Of a DNA stretch of 64,000 bases, positions 54,305 through 64,000 are shown one piece after another. The notes below the pieces were generated by a model. The model was not told the DNA's origin and did not search any database. It saw only the letters and a program-made list of their open reading frames with translations. The stretch's first letter is position 1, and the number at the start of each line of letters is the position of its first letter. The translations under genes were made by a program, and so were the position numbers. Source of the stretch: Kushneria avicenniae (GTDB lineage: Bacteria > Pseudomonadota > Gammaproteobacteria > Pseudomonadales > Halomonadaceae). The stretch lies in contig NZ_FOLY01000004.1 of NCBI RefSeq assembly GCF_900112585.1, positions 186,001 to 250,000 on the forward strand, given 5' to 3'.

Positions 54305-55879
54305 TTAATTTTTAACTGATTGATTACAATATGGATGCGTCAACTGAAAATTTTCAAAGTTTCCCAATCCCCCATCACGCACTCTAACAATATGGTCATA
54401 AGATACCGATTTTTCTACATCCAAATAGCCTCTACATATTGGACACTTCATAGCGTTAGCTAGTGCAGCACCTATAAAAACTTTACTCTTTACTTCATCA
54501 GAAATAGATGACTCTTTTCTTTTAAAATCTCCAGCAATAATTTTCCCATCTAGCTCAGATATTAGAACCAAATCTTCAGCCTCTAATTCTTTGCCTTTAT
54601 GTATACTTTCGATTATACGCTCAAGAAAAGTATGGTAGCGACTAGCTCTATCTTTACTTCGATGCCTTTGCACAATAGCCGCTATTAGCTCTTTATTTTC
54701 AATCAAAACCTTTTCAAGCTTTTCCCTAACCTCAGTTAACTTTACAAAAAATCTAGAATTATTATTTATTATTTTATAGCTTATTAACGATATAGTGCCC
54801 AGAAACATTGGTATGGAGTGTCTACCGGAAGGCCCATAAAAGTATATTGCAGGATGTAAACCTAAACTTCCGCCATCATTGCCAGTAATACGGCCTATAA
54901 GTTTTTTAGCTTTTCTAAGGATTTCGATGGTTGAATTGCCATCCTCATCTTGGCTAAAGCTAGCTATAGCAGGTATAGCTTCTTGTTGTCTCCTACTGGA
55001 TATAAGCAAAAAATCTATTAGAATCTGCGCAGCATTTCTTACTCCTTTAGAACCACCCAAAGGAAGGTCTAAAGTCTTAATTGGCCTTTGAAATTCAGGA
55101 TTAAAAAGTAATTTATGAAGTTTGAAAGCCTCATCTTCTATAATGTCAGCTTGTTGGCTGTCGAATTTCGACCAATAGCGATGCCCTTTACCAGCTCTTA
55201 TTATAGCTCTAGCTGCTATAGCTATAGGCTTTTTCCGATTCTTTAAAAGCAACTCTTCTATATCGTCTAAAGGAGTACCTTTCATATTTATATTAAAAAA
55301 AGATGTTTCGGCTTTATCAACATCTCCTTTAACCCATTGAACAGGAAGTCCTCTAGTAGTTATAGTAGATAATCGTTGCCTTTGTTCGGATGTAATATTG
55401 TCATCATCTTCCAAAAGCCCTTTATAATAACTCCATGAGCCCACCCTTCTATTTATTGTCTTCCTTGCTTGTTCAGCAGCTTTTCTTTGTTCATTAGAAA
55501 CATTGTGTCCAAAAAGTCTATGTGAAATTGAGCCATCACCATAGTCATCTTCCATCCATGCTTTTATAACGCTTAGCCTGTGGCCGCCATCTATGACAAA
55601 AAGATAAGAAGAAGATTTCCACAAAATAACTGAAGGAATAAGATCTCCATTTACGTAACATTCTAATAAGGAGGCGACTTGGTCAGGAGTCCAGTGATTG
55701 GTCTCTCTTTGAAAGTCAGGCTTCCTAAGCAAAGCAGCAATAGGGCTACCTGACGAAAGCTCTCTAGCAGGGATTGTATTAAAAGTTTCAAACGATGCTG
55801 AATCATTTCCTTCGGAAGCAAAATCTGCTCTTTTGATCATTGCATCTAAATTAACGAGGTTAGACTTTGACGCTACCAA
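54305..55879 (-). CDS. ParB/DUF262-like protein with C-terminal HNH endonuclease
   Basis: 524 residues. An N-terminal ParB/DUF262-like domain has PDFQRETNHWTPDQVASLLECY and the hallmark VIDGGHRLSVIKAW (analogous to DGQQR in GmrSD/DUF262 proteins), followed by NINMKGTPLDDIEE. The helical middle links to a C-terminal HNH nuclease: a CPIC zinc knuckle, SYDHIVRVRDGG catalytic His, and NFQLTHPYCNQ. Such nucleotide-binding plus HNH fusions occur in restriction systems against phage DNA (GmrSD-like). TTG start at 55879 with a strong GGAGGGG site. Strongly AT-rich compared with flanks, located just beyond the guaA terminator. Confidence 0.85.
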   Translation of the reverse strand: MVASKSNLVNLDAMIKRADFASEGNDSASFETFNTIPARELSSGSPIAALLRKPDFQRETNHWTPDQVASLLECYVNGDLIPSVILWKSSSYLFVIDGGHRLSVIKAWMEDDYGDGSISHRLFGHNVSNEQRKAAEQARKTINRRVGSWSYYKGLLEDDDNITSEQRQRLSTITTRGLPVQWVKGDVDKAETSFFNINMKGTPLDDIEELLLKNRKKPIAIAARAIIRAGKGHRYWSKFDSQQADIIEDEAFKLHKLLFNPEFQRPIKTLDLPLGGSKGVRNAAQILIDFLLISSRRQQEAIPAIASFSQDEDGNSTIEILRKAKKLIGRITGNDGGSLGLHPAIYFYGPSGRHSIPMFLGTISLISYKIINNNSRFFVKLTEVREKLEKVLIENKELIAAIVQRHRSKDRASRYHTFLERIIESIHKGKELEAEDLVLISELDGKIIAGDFKRKESSISDEVKSKVFIGAALANAMKCPICRGYLDVEKSVSYDHIVRVRDGGLGNFENFQLTHPYCNQSVKN

Positions 55880-56010
55880 TTTCCCCTCCTACCTTTAAGC
55901 ATTTTAAAAAAAACCTTATAATTAATTCAGAAGATTTTATATTAAATATTAATTATGTCTACTTTTATCACTGACATCTTTCCAGTTATTCCACCGTTCA
56001 GGTTGACAAT

Positions 56011-56035
56011 AAAAAGCCCGCCAATTGGCGGGCTT
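56011..56035 (-). terminator. guaA terminator
   Basis: GCCCGCCAATTGGCGGGC hairpin followed on the minus strand by TTTTT. It separates guaA from the AT-rich island. Confidence 0.88.
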
Positions 56036-56061
56036 TGTCGTTCAATCAGACGTCTACAACA

Positions 56062-57636
56062 TCACTCCCACTCGATCGTCGCGGGCGGCTTGCTGCTGAC
56101 GTCATAGGTCACGCGCGACACGCCGCTGATCTCGTTGATGATGCGACCGGAGACCTTCTCCAGCAGCTCATAGGGCAGGTGCGCCCAGCGGGCGGTCATG
56201 AAGTCGATGGTTTCGACCGCGCGCAGGGCAATGACCCACTCATAGCGGCGGCCATCCCCCACTACCCCGACGGACTTGACCGGCAGGAACACGGCGAAGG
56301 CCTGGCTGGTCTTGTGATACCAGTCCGCGTTGTGCAGCTCTTCGATGAAGATGGCGTCGGCTTCTCGCAGGATATCAGCGTATTCCTTTTTGACTTCACC
56401 GAGAATGCGCACGCCCAGGCCCGGCCCGGGGAACGGGTGACGGTAGACCATGTCATACGGCAGGCCGAGTTCGAGACCGAGCTTGCGCACTTCGTCCTTG
56501 AACAGTTCGCGCAGCGGTTCGACCAGCTTGAGCTTCATGGTTTCCGGCAGGCCGCCAACGTTGTGGTGCGACTTGATCACATGTGCCTTGCCGGTTTTGC
56601 TGGCCGCGGATTCGATCACGTCCGGGTAGATGGTGCCCTGGGCGAGGAAATCGACGCCGTCGATTTTGGCGGCTTCACGGTCGAACACGTCAATGAAGGT
56701 GTTGCCGATCAGCTTGCGCTTCTGCTCCGGATCATCGATGCCCTTGAGCCGATCGAGGAACTCGTCTTCGGCATCGACGCGGATGACGCGCACGCCCATG
56801 TGCTGGGAGAAGGTGTCCATGACCTGGGCGCCTTCGTCCTTGCGCAGCAGACCGTTGTCGACGAATACGCAGGTGAGCTGATCGCCAATGGCCTTGTGCA
56901 ACAGCGCGGCGACCACGGAGGAATCCACCCCGCCGGAGAGGCCGAGCAGCACATGACGGTCGCCGACCTGGGCGCGGACACGCTCGGCGAGGTCCTCGAT
57001 GATCTTGGCCGGGGTCCAGAGGCGTTCACACTGGCAGATGTCCAGCACGAAGCGCTCGAGAATGCGCAGGCCCTGGGTGGTATGGGTCACTTCCGGATGG
57101 AACTGCACCGCGTAGAGACGCTTTTCGGCCCAGCTCATGGCGGCGATCGGGCAGCTCGGCGTTGAGGCGGTGATCTCGAAGGCTTCCGGCACCCGGGCGA
57201 CCTTGTCGCCGTGGCTCATCCAGACATCCAGCAGGGCATCGCCGCGTTCGCCGATGTGGTCCTTGATGCCGCCGAGCAGGTCATCTTCTGCCGAGACACT
57301 GATCTGGGCGTAGCCGAACTCGCGCTTGTCGGAGCCTTCGGTGGCGCCCCCCAGCTGGGCGGCCATAGTCTGCATGCCGTAGCAGATACCCAATACCGGC
57401 AGACCCATGTCGAACACGCACTCGGGCGCACGCGGAGAGTCCAGTTCGGCCACCGATTCCGGCCCGCCGGAGAGGATGATGCCGTTGGGGTTGTACTCGC
57501 GGATCTCTTCTTCGGTGATGTCGAAGGCGCGCACTTCCGAGTAGACCCCGATCTCACGCACGCGGCGGGCGATCAGCTGGGTGTACTGGGAGCCAAAATC
57601 AAGAATCAGGATCTTGTGGGCGTGGATATCGGTCAT
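56062..57636 (-). CDS. guaA: GMP synthase (glutamine-hydrolysing)
   Basis: 524 residues (E. coli 525). A class I glutamine amidotransferase domain ([15 protein letters not shown], catalytic Cys in [19 protein letters not shown]) is followed by the ATP-pyrophosphatase domain ([17 protein letters not shown]) and the dimerisation domain ([15 protein letters not shown], ending in IEWE). It converts XMP to GMP. ATG 57636 matches the family start. It is the second gene of guaBA, 156 bases after guaB. Confidence 0.97.
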   Translation of the reverse strand: MTDIHAHKILILDFGSQYTQLIARRVREIGVYSEVRAFDITEEEIREYNPNGIILSGGPESVAELDSPRAPECVFDMGLPVLGICYGMQTMAAQLGGATEGSDKREFGYAQISVSAEDDLLGGIKDHIGERGDALLDVWMSHGDKVARVPEAFEITASTPSCPIAAMSWAEKRLYAVQFHPEVTHTTQGLRILERFVLDICQCERLWTPAKIIEDLAERVRAQVGDRHVLLGLSGGVDSSVVAALLHKAIGDQLTCVFVDNGLLRKDEGAQVMDTFSQHMGVRVIRVDAEDEFLDRLKGIDDPEQKRKLIGNTFIDVFDREAAKIDGVDFLAQGTIYPDVIESAASKTGKAHVIKSHHNVGGLPETMKLKLVEPLRELFKDEVRKLGLELGLPYDMVYRHPFPGPGLGVRILGEVKKEYADILREADAIFIEELHNADWYHKTSQAFAVFLPVKSVGVVGDGRRYEWVIALRAVETIDFMTARWAHLPYELLEKVSGRIINEISGVSRVTYDVSSKPPATIEWE

Positions 57637-57792
57637 GGTATCTCTCTGGTGCAGCGAGGATATAAATAACAAGCGGGAAGCTTTCGCCTCCCGCTCTTCA
57701 AACTGGATGACCCCATAATATCGGGGCACATGCCCTGCCCGCGCCGCGGCGCCAGATTGATGCCATTGATCAGGAACAGGCAGGGCATGGCA

Positions 57793-60824
<3,032 letters not shown>

Positions 60825-60881
60825 AGGCGGGCGTCTTCGTCGACGCCTGCCTCGTCCCCGACCCGCACTTATTCTGACGTT

Positions 60882-61694
60882 TCAGACACGCGCCGGGCGC
60901 TGCTCCGGATCACTCGGCTGCACCAGATGGATTCGCGTGCCCCCTTCGCCCTCTCCGAGCCCCGGCTTGAGCCGCTGCTCGCCGTCGTAGTGGCCGCCGT
61001 TCTGGCGCCGGTAGGCGATCGGCGCGTCGCTGAACAGTCCCGCCAGGCGCTGCTCAAGGTCCGCCGCCACCTGCTGCCAGCCGGCCTCGTCCAGGCGGTC
61101 GCTCGAATAGACCGGAAACGGCGGCATGACCGTCAGCCCGGGATAGAACAGCGTGCCGTGATGAATCGGCCACAGAATCTCCTCCAGGCTGCCGTTGACC
61201 CCGCGCTCGCTATAGTACGGTGCGCGCCCGCCGATCGGCACCATCAGCATGGCGCGGCGCCCGGCCAGCATGCCTTCGCCGTAGCGGTCGCCCCAGCGCT
61301 CGCCGCCATGCTCCCCCACGCCATAGGCGAAGCCAAAGGCAAACACTCGATCGACCCAGCCCTTGAGGATCGCCGGCATGCCGAACCACCACAGCGGAAA
61401 GCTGAACAGCACCGCATCGGCCCACAGGAGCTTCTGCTGCTCGGCGGCAATATCCATCGTCTGCGTGTCGGTGGCGTAGGCGTGACGAGACTCGGCGATA
61501 TAGCGCAGCCGCTCGGCATCACACGTATCGGTGAAATCCTGGCGGTCAGCGAGTGTCTTCCAGCGCATGGCGTAGAGGTCGGAGACCTGCACTTCGTGCC
61601 CCCGGGCCTCGAGGGTGGTCACTGCCAGATCCTTCAGCGCACTGGTCAGCGACTGCGGTTCGGGGTGAGCGTGGACGATCAGGATATGAGACAT
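60882..61694 (-). CDS. NAD(P)H dehydrogenase (quinone), flavodoxin-2 fold
   Basis: 270 residues. ILIVHAHPEPQSLTSALKDLA is the FMN-phosphate-binding start, ADAVLFSFPLWWFGMPAILKGWVDRVF the flavin/dimer segment, and MLMVPIGGRAPYYSERG the third loop, as in NQO1/YwrO/MdaB-type quinone reductases. It probably performs two-electron reduction of quinones or related electrophiles. It is divergent from a LysR gene across 108 bases, and the pair is bracketed by the xseA end and its partial copy. Confidence 0.88.
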   Translation of the reverse strand: MSHILIVHAHPEPQSLTSALKDLAVTTLEARGHEVQVSDLYAMRWKTLADRQDFTDTCDAERLRYIAESRHAYATDTQTMDIAAEQQKLLWADAVLFSFPLWWFGMPAILKGWVDRVFAFGFAYGVGEHGGERWGDRYGEGMLAGRRAMLMVPIGGRAPYYSERGVNGSLEEILWPIHHGTLFYPGLTVMPPFPVYSSDRLDEAGWQQVAADLEQRLAGLFSDAPIAYRRQNGGHYDGEQRLKPGLGEGEGGTRIHLVQPSDPEQRPARV

Positions 61695-61802
61695 GGTCGG
61701 CTCCTTGTGGGTGGTGCCCCGCCAATGGCGGGATCGGCCACGATCCTGACGCTAGTTCTGGTATCTTTGAAATCGGATATTTTATGCTCAGGTATAAAAT
61801 GA

Positions 61803-62747
61803 ATGGATATCGAGCGGCTGGACTTCAATCTGCTGGTGACCCTGGACACCCTGCTGGCGGAGCGTAACGTCAGCCGCACCGCCCAACGCCTGCACCTGAG
61901 CCAGCCGGCGATCTCCACTCGTCTGACCCGGCTGCGTGAGCTGCTGGGTGACCCGCTGCTGCTGCCCGCCCCGCGCGGCATGATCCCGACCCAGCGCGCG
62001 CTGGAGCTGCAGGCCCCGCTGCACGCCGCGCTCGAGAACGTGCGCCAGGTGGTGGCCGACACCCGCCCCTTCGACCCGACCACCGCCCGCGGCACGGTGA
62101 CCCTCGCCGCCAGCGACTATGTGCAGTACGCGGTGCTGCTGCCGCTGGCTTTGGCCCTGACCCGCGAGGCGCCCGGGCTGACGATCGCCTGGCGCACGCT
62201 GGACCACGCCACGCTGGCGGCGCAGATGGCCCGTGGTGAAATTGACCTGGCGCTGACGATGCCGGAGATGGCGCCGGAGGCCCTGCGCATGCGAAAGCTC
62301 TACCATGAGCACTACGTGGCCATCGCCCGCGCCGGGCATCCCGGGGTGTGCGACCCGCTCGATCTCGACATTTTCTGCACGCTGGAGCACGTCATCGTCT
62401 CGCCCCAGGGCGGCGGCTTTCACGGACCGGTGGACGAGGCTCTGGCAGCGATCGGCCGGCGCCGCCGTGTGGCGCTCTCGGCGCCAGGGTTTCTGGTCGT
62501 GCCGGAGATCGTGGCGCGCAGTGAGCTGCTCGCCCTGGTGCCCTCGCGAGTCGTCGCCGGGCGAGACGAACAGCTACAGCAGCTGGTGCCACCGCTGATC
62601 GTGCCCGGCTTCGACATGGCCCTGCTGTGGCATGAGCGCACCACCACCCACCCGATGCAGCGCTGGCTACGTCAGCGCCTCACAGTGCTGGTTCAGGCAG
62701 ACTCGGGACAGCCCGCCACGTCGGCTGGGCCAGATGTAGAGACGTAG
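61803..62747 (+). CDS. LysR-family regulator (divergent from quinone reductase gene)
   Basis: 314 residues. The NodD/SyrM-like HTH (DFNLLVTLDTLLAERNVSRTAQRLHLSQPAISTRLTRLRELLGDPLLL) and effector domain (GTVTLAASDYVQYAVLLPL) are clear. It likely controls the adjacent quinone reductase through the shared intergenic region. The last 15 residues are a hydrophilic tail. Confidence 0.9.
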   Translation: MDIERLDFNLLVTLDTLLAERNVSRTAQRLHLSQPAISTRLTRLRELLGDPLLLPAPRGMIPTQRALELQAPLHAALENVRQVVADTRPFDPTTARGTVTLAASDYVQYAVLLPLALALTREAPGLTIAWRTLDHATLAAQMARGEIDLALTMPEMAPEALRMRKLYHEHYVAIARAGHPGVCDPLDLDIFCTLEHVIVSPQGGGFHGPVDEALAAIGRRRRVALSAPGFLVVPEIVARSELLALVPSRVVAGRDEQLQQLVPPLIVPGFDMALLWHERTTTHPMQRWLRQRLTVLVQADSGQPATSAGPDVET

Positions 62748-62794
62748 AAAGTGAGGCGAAAAGAGACGCTGGCACCGAATGTGCTCAGCTTGAA

Positions 62795-62971
62795 GGCCGC
62801 GCGCGCGATCTCAACGCGGTCAGCCGGCTGGCGGTGCCGGACCAGGCAATTCTGGCATCCTCGTCGGGCGTGGTGCGCCGCTCACAGGACACCACGCCCG
62901 GCGGCGAGGGTCTGACGGCCGTCCGGGCGACGGCCGTCTGAAGGTGGAAGTGAAGCGGCGGTTGAAGCGCT
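62795..62971 (+). pseudogene. Decayed partial copy of the xseA 3' end
   Basis: About 177 bases follow xseA 60640-60824 closely. Shared stretches include CTCAACGCGGT, TCGGGCGTGGTGCGCCGCTCA and GGTGGAAGTGAAGCG. The reading frame has a six-base deletion near the GYAIL segment and later a frame change, so it is not functional. Confidence 0.85.
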
Positions 62972-62996
62972 GCTCCCTCATCTGCCGAGACTCTGG

Positions 62997-63109
62997 TTAC
63001 CGATCGGTAATCGGTCACGATATCGACCGGGACACCAGTCCAATAATTACCGATCGGTAATTATCGAGTGGGAAAAGTTTCTTGCTGCTATATTATTACC
63101 GAACGGTAA
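62997..63109. promoter_or_regulatory. Three HipB-type operators before hipBA
   Basis: Palindromes TTACCGATCGGTAA at 62997-63010 and 63047-63060, and TTACCGAACGGTAA at 63096-63109. Their starts are 50 and 49 bases apart, about five helical turns, so bound dimers would lie on one face of the DNA. The last site ends 14 bases before the hipB start, next to the GAGGAGG ribosome site. Confidence 0.82.
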
Positions 63110-63123
63110 TCCGAGGAGGTCTC

Positions 63124-63381
63124 ATGACCAGCAAAGACGTCTCATCGCACCACTGGCCTCGCAGCATTCGCTCCACTGCGGACATAGGCGACGTCATCAG
63201 GCAAATGAGGCAACAGCAGAGCCTGCTACAGATGGACCTTGCCGGGCTGGCGGGCACGGGCAATCGCTTCATTGTTGACCTTGAGCGCGGCAAACCGACG
63301 CTTCAAATGCAAAAGGTACTCGATGTGCTGGATCTGATGGGCTTGGAGGTCACGATCAGCCCCAGGAGCAAGCCGCAATGA
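63124..63381 (+). CDS. hipB: HipB-like antitoxin/repressor
   Basis: 85-residue XRE helix-turn-helix protein (IGDVIRQMRQQQSLLQMDLAGLAGTGNRFIVDLERGKPTLQMQKVLDVLDLMGLEV), the HipB pattern of binding operator and toxin together. ATG 63124 follows GAGGAGG. The stop overlaps the hipA start (ATGA). Three upstream palindromes are its likely operators. Confidence 0.88.
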   Translation: MTSKDVSSHHWPRSIRSTADIGDVIRQMRQQQSLLQMDLAGLAGTGNRFIVDLERGKPTLQMQKVLDVLDLMGLEVTISPRSKPQ

Positions 63382-64000
63382 GCTCACGCTGCCTTGATCT
63401 TTATGCCCTTGATCAGCAGGTAGGCACGCTGTTCGATGAACATCCCCTGCGCTTTTGCTATTCACGCTCCTGGATCGACAGTCATGGGCGTGAACTGGCG
63501 CCCGGTCTTCCCACAGACTGCCAGACTCATCAGGGCGAAAGTGTCGAAAGCTTCTTCGAAAATCTACTCCCTGAGGGGCATCTACGCCAACTGCTGGAGA
63601 CACAGCGGCAGACAACGACCCTGTTCGGATTGCTTGACGCGGTCGGTGGCGATACGGCCAGCGGTTTCTCGCTGCAACCCGCCGGCCAACCTCCCGAGCC
63701 ACACCACTATCAAAAAACGACATGGCGAGAGATCGCGGACAACCTTGCAGGCAACAGGGCCGATACTGTCGCCACGGAGATAAAGGATGCACGCCTTTCG
63801 CTGGCCGGCGCGCAGTCAAAGTCACTGCTGATGGTCCGGGACGGCACCCCCTGTCTGCCGTTGGGATCGTCACCGTCGAGCCATATCCTGAAACCGGATA
63901 TCCGCGCCTTTGAAGGCGTATGGGCCTCGGCATTCAACGAGACATTTTGTCAGCGCCTGGCGGCGAAGCTGGACCTGGGTGCGGCGGAGGCGACCTATCA
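63378..64000 (+). CDS. hipA: HipA-like serine/threonine kinase toxin, N-terminal part (truncated by window edge)
   Basis: The first 207 residues are visible. They include the HipA N-terminal domain motif SVESFFENLLPEG, GLLDAVGGDTASGFSL and the LSLAGAQSKSLL segment, then SSHILKPD, the start of the kinase core. HipA kinases inactivate a translation factor (GltX in E. coli) to cause growth arrest. The catalytic core lies beyond the edge. ATG 63378 sits in a four-base overlap with hipB. Confidence 0.88.
   Translation, partial: MSSRCLDLYALDQQVGTLFDEHPLRFCYSRSWIDSHGRELAPGLPTDCQTHQGESVESFFENLLPEGHLRQLLETQRQTTTLFGLLDAVGGDTASGFSLQPAGQPPEPHHYQKTTWREIADNLAGNRADTVATEIKDARLSLAGAQSKSLLMVRDGTPCLPLGSSPSSHILKPDIRAFEGVWASAFNETFCQRLAAKLDLGAAEATY

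Noticed and set aside
52990-56010. attL/attR repeats for the guaA-adjacent island
   Set aside because: I looked for the guaA 3' end sequence near 52.4-53.0 kb and saw no copy.

Overview
The window is a GC-rich bacterial chromosome segment carrying a bo3-type quinol oxidase, aerobic haem synthesis (HemG/HemY), TRAP transport, TonB-dependent siderophore uptake and guaBA/xseA. Gene content and protein similarity point to a gammaproteobacterium, most likely Halomonadaceae (Halomonas/Kushneria/Chromohalobacter-like). That placement is inference. Acidic or Ser/Thr-rich low-complexity tails on two envelope proteins fit a salt-adapted organism. No rRNA, tRNA, CRISPR array or intact insertion sequence was recognised.

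Layout. 0-5.7 kb: 5' end of a catalase gene, a nucleoside deaminase and the cyoABCD operon. 5.7-13.3 kb, minus strand: a transporter-solA-rlmA operon, a hydrolase, protoporphyrinogen oxidase, a YghU-type glutathione transferase and a short-chain dehydrogenase whose natural start is followed by an in-frame amber codon. 13.4-23 kb: pdxI, three MFS transporters, a YqaA-type protein, a diguanylate cyclase and an exported hydrolase. 23-27.6 kb: a siderophore receptor facing a two-component system across a Fur-like box. 27.7-36.3 kb: metabolic and envelope genes (MBL protein, DsbA-like protein with LysR regulator, sorbosone dehydrogenase, MscS channel, DUF2252 protein, a 54-residue membrane peptide). 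36.4-39.4 kb: a FecCD-type metal or metallophore ABC importer behind a Zur-like palindrome.

Two accessory insertions stand out. The first (about 40.16-46.36 kb) carries one giant DUF4011/SF1-helicase/Vsr-like-nuclease/DUF3320 gene that is frameshifted at a G run. It lies between the stump of a MmyB-type XRE regulator and the rpiB terminator. The second (about 52.85-56.0 kb) is strongly AT-rich and holds two minus-strand genes: a ParB/DUF262-like protein with a C-terminal HNH nuclease, and an unrecognised 394-residue partner. It lies between the stump of a NudK-like NUDIX gene and the guaA terminator, and is the best candidate here for an undescribed defence system. Between the islands is a GntR-TRAP-RpiB catabolic operon with a palindromic operator, then a LysR/PNPOx-like pair.

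56-64 kb: guaBA (minus), then xseA (plus). Downstream of xseA, a quinone reductase/LysR divergent pair is followed by a decayed copy of the xseA 3' end, so the pair is bracketed by xseA-derived direct repeats. Next is a hipBA toxin-antitoxin operon preceded by three regularly spaced TTACCGNNCGGTAA palindromes; hipA runs off the window end.
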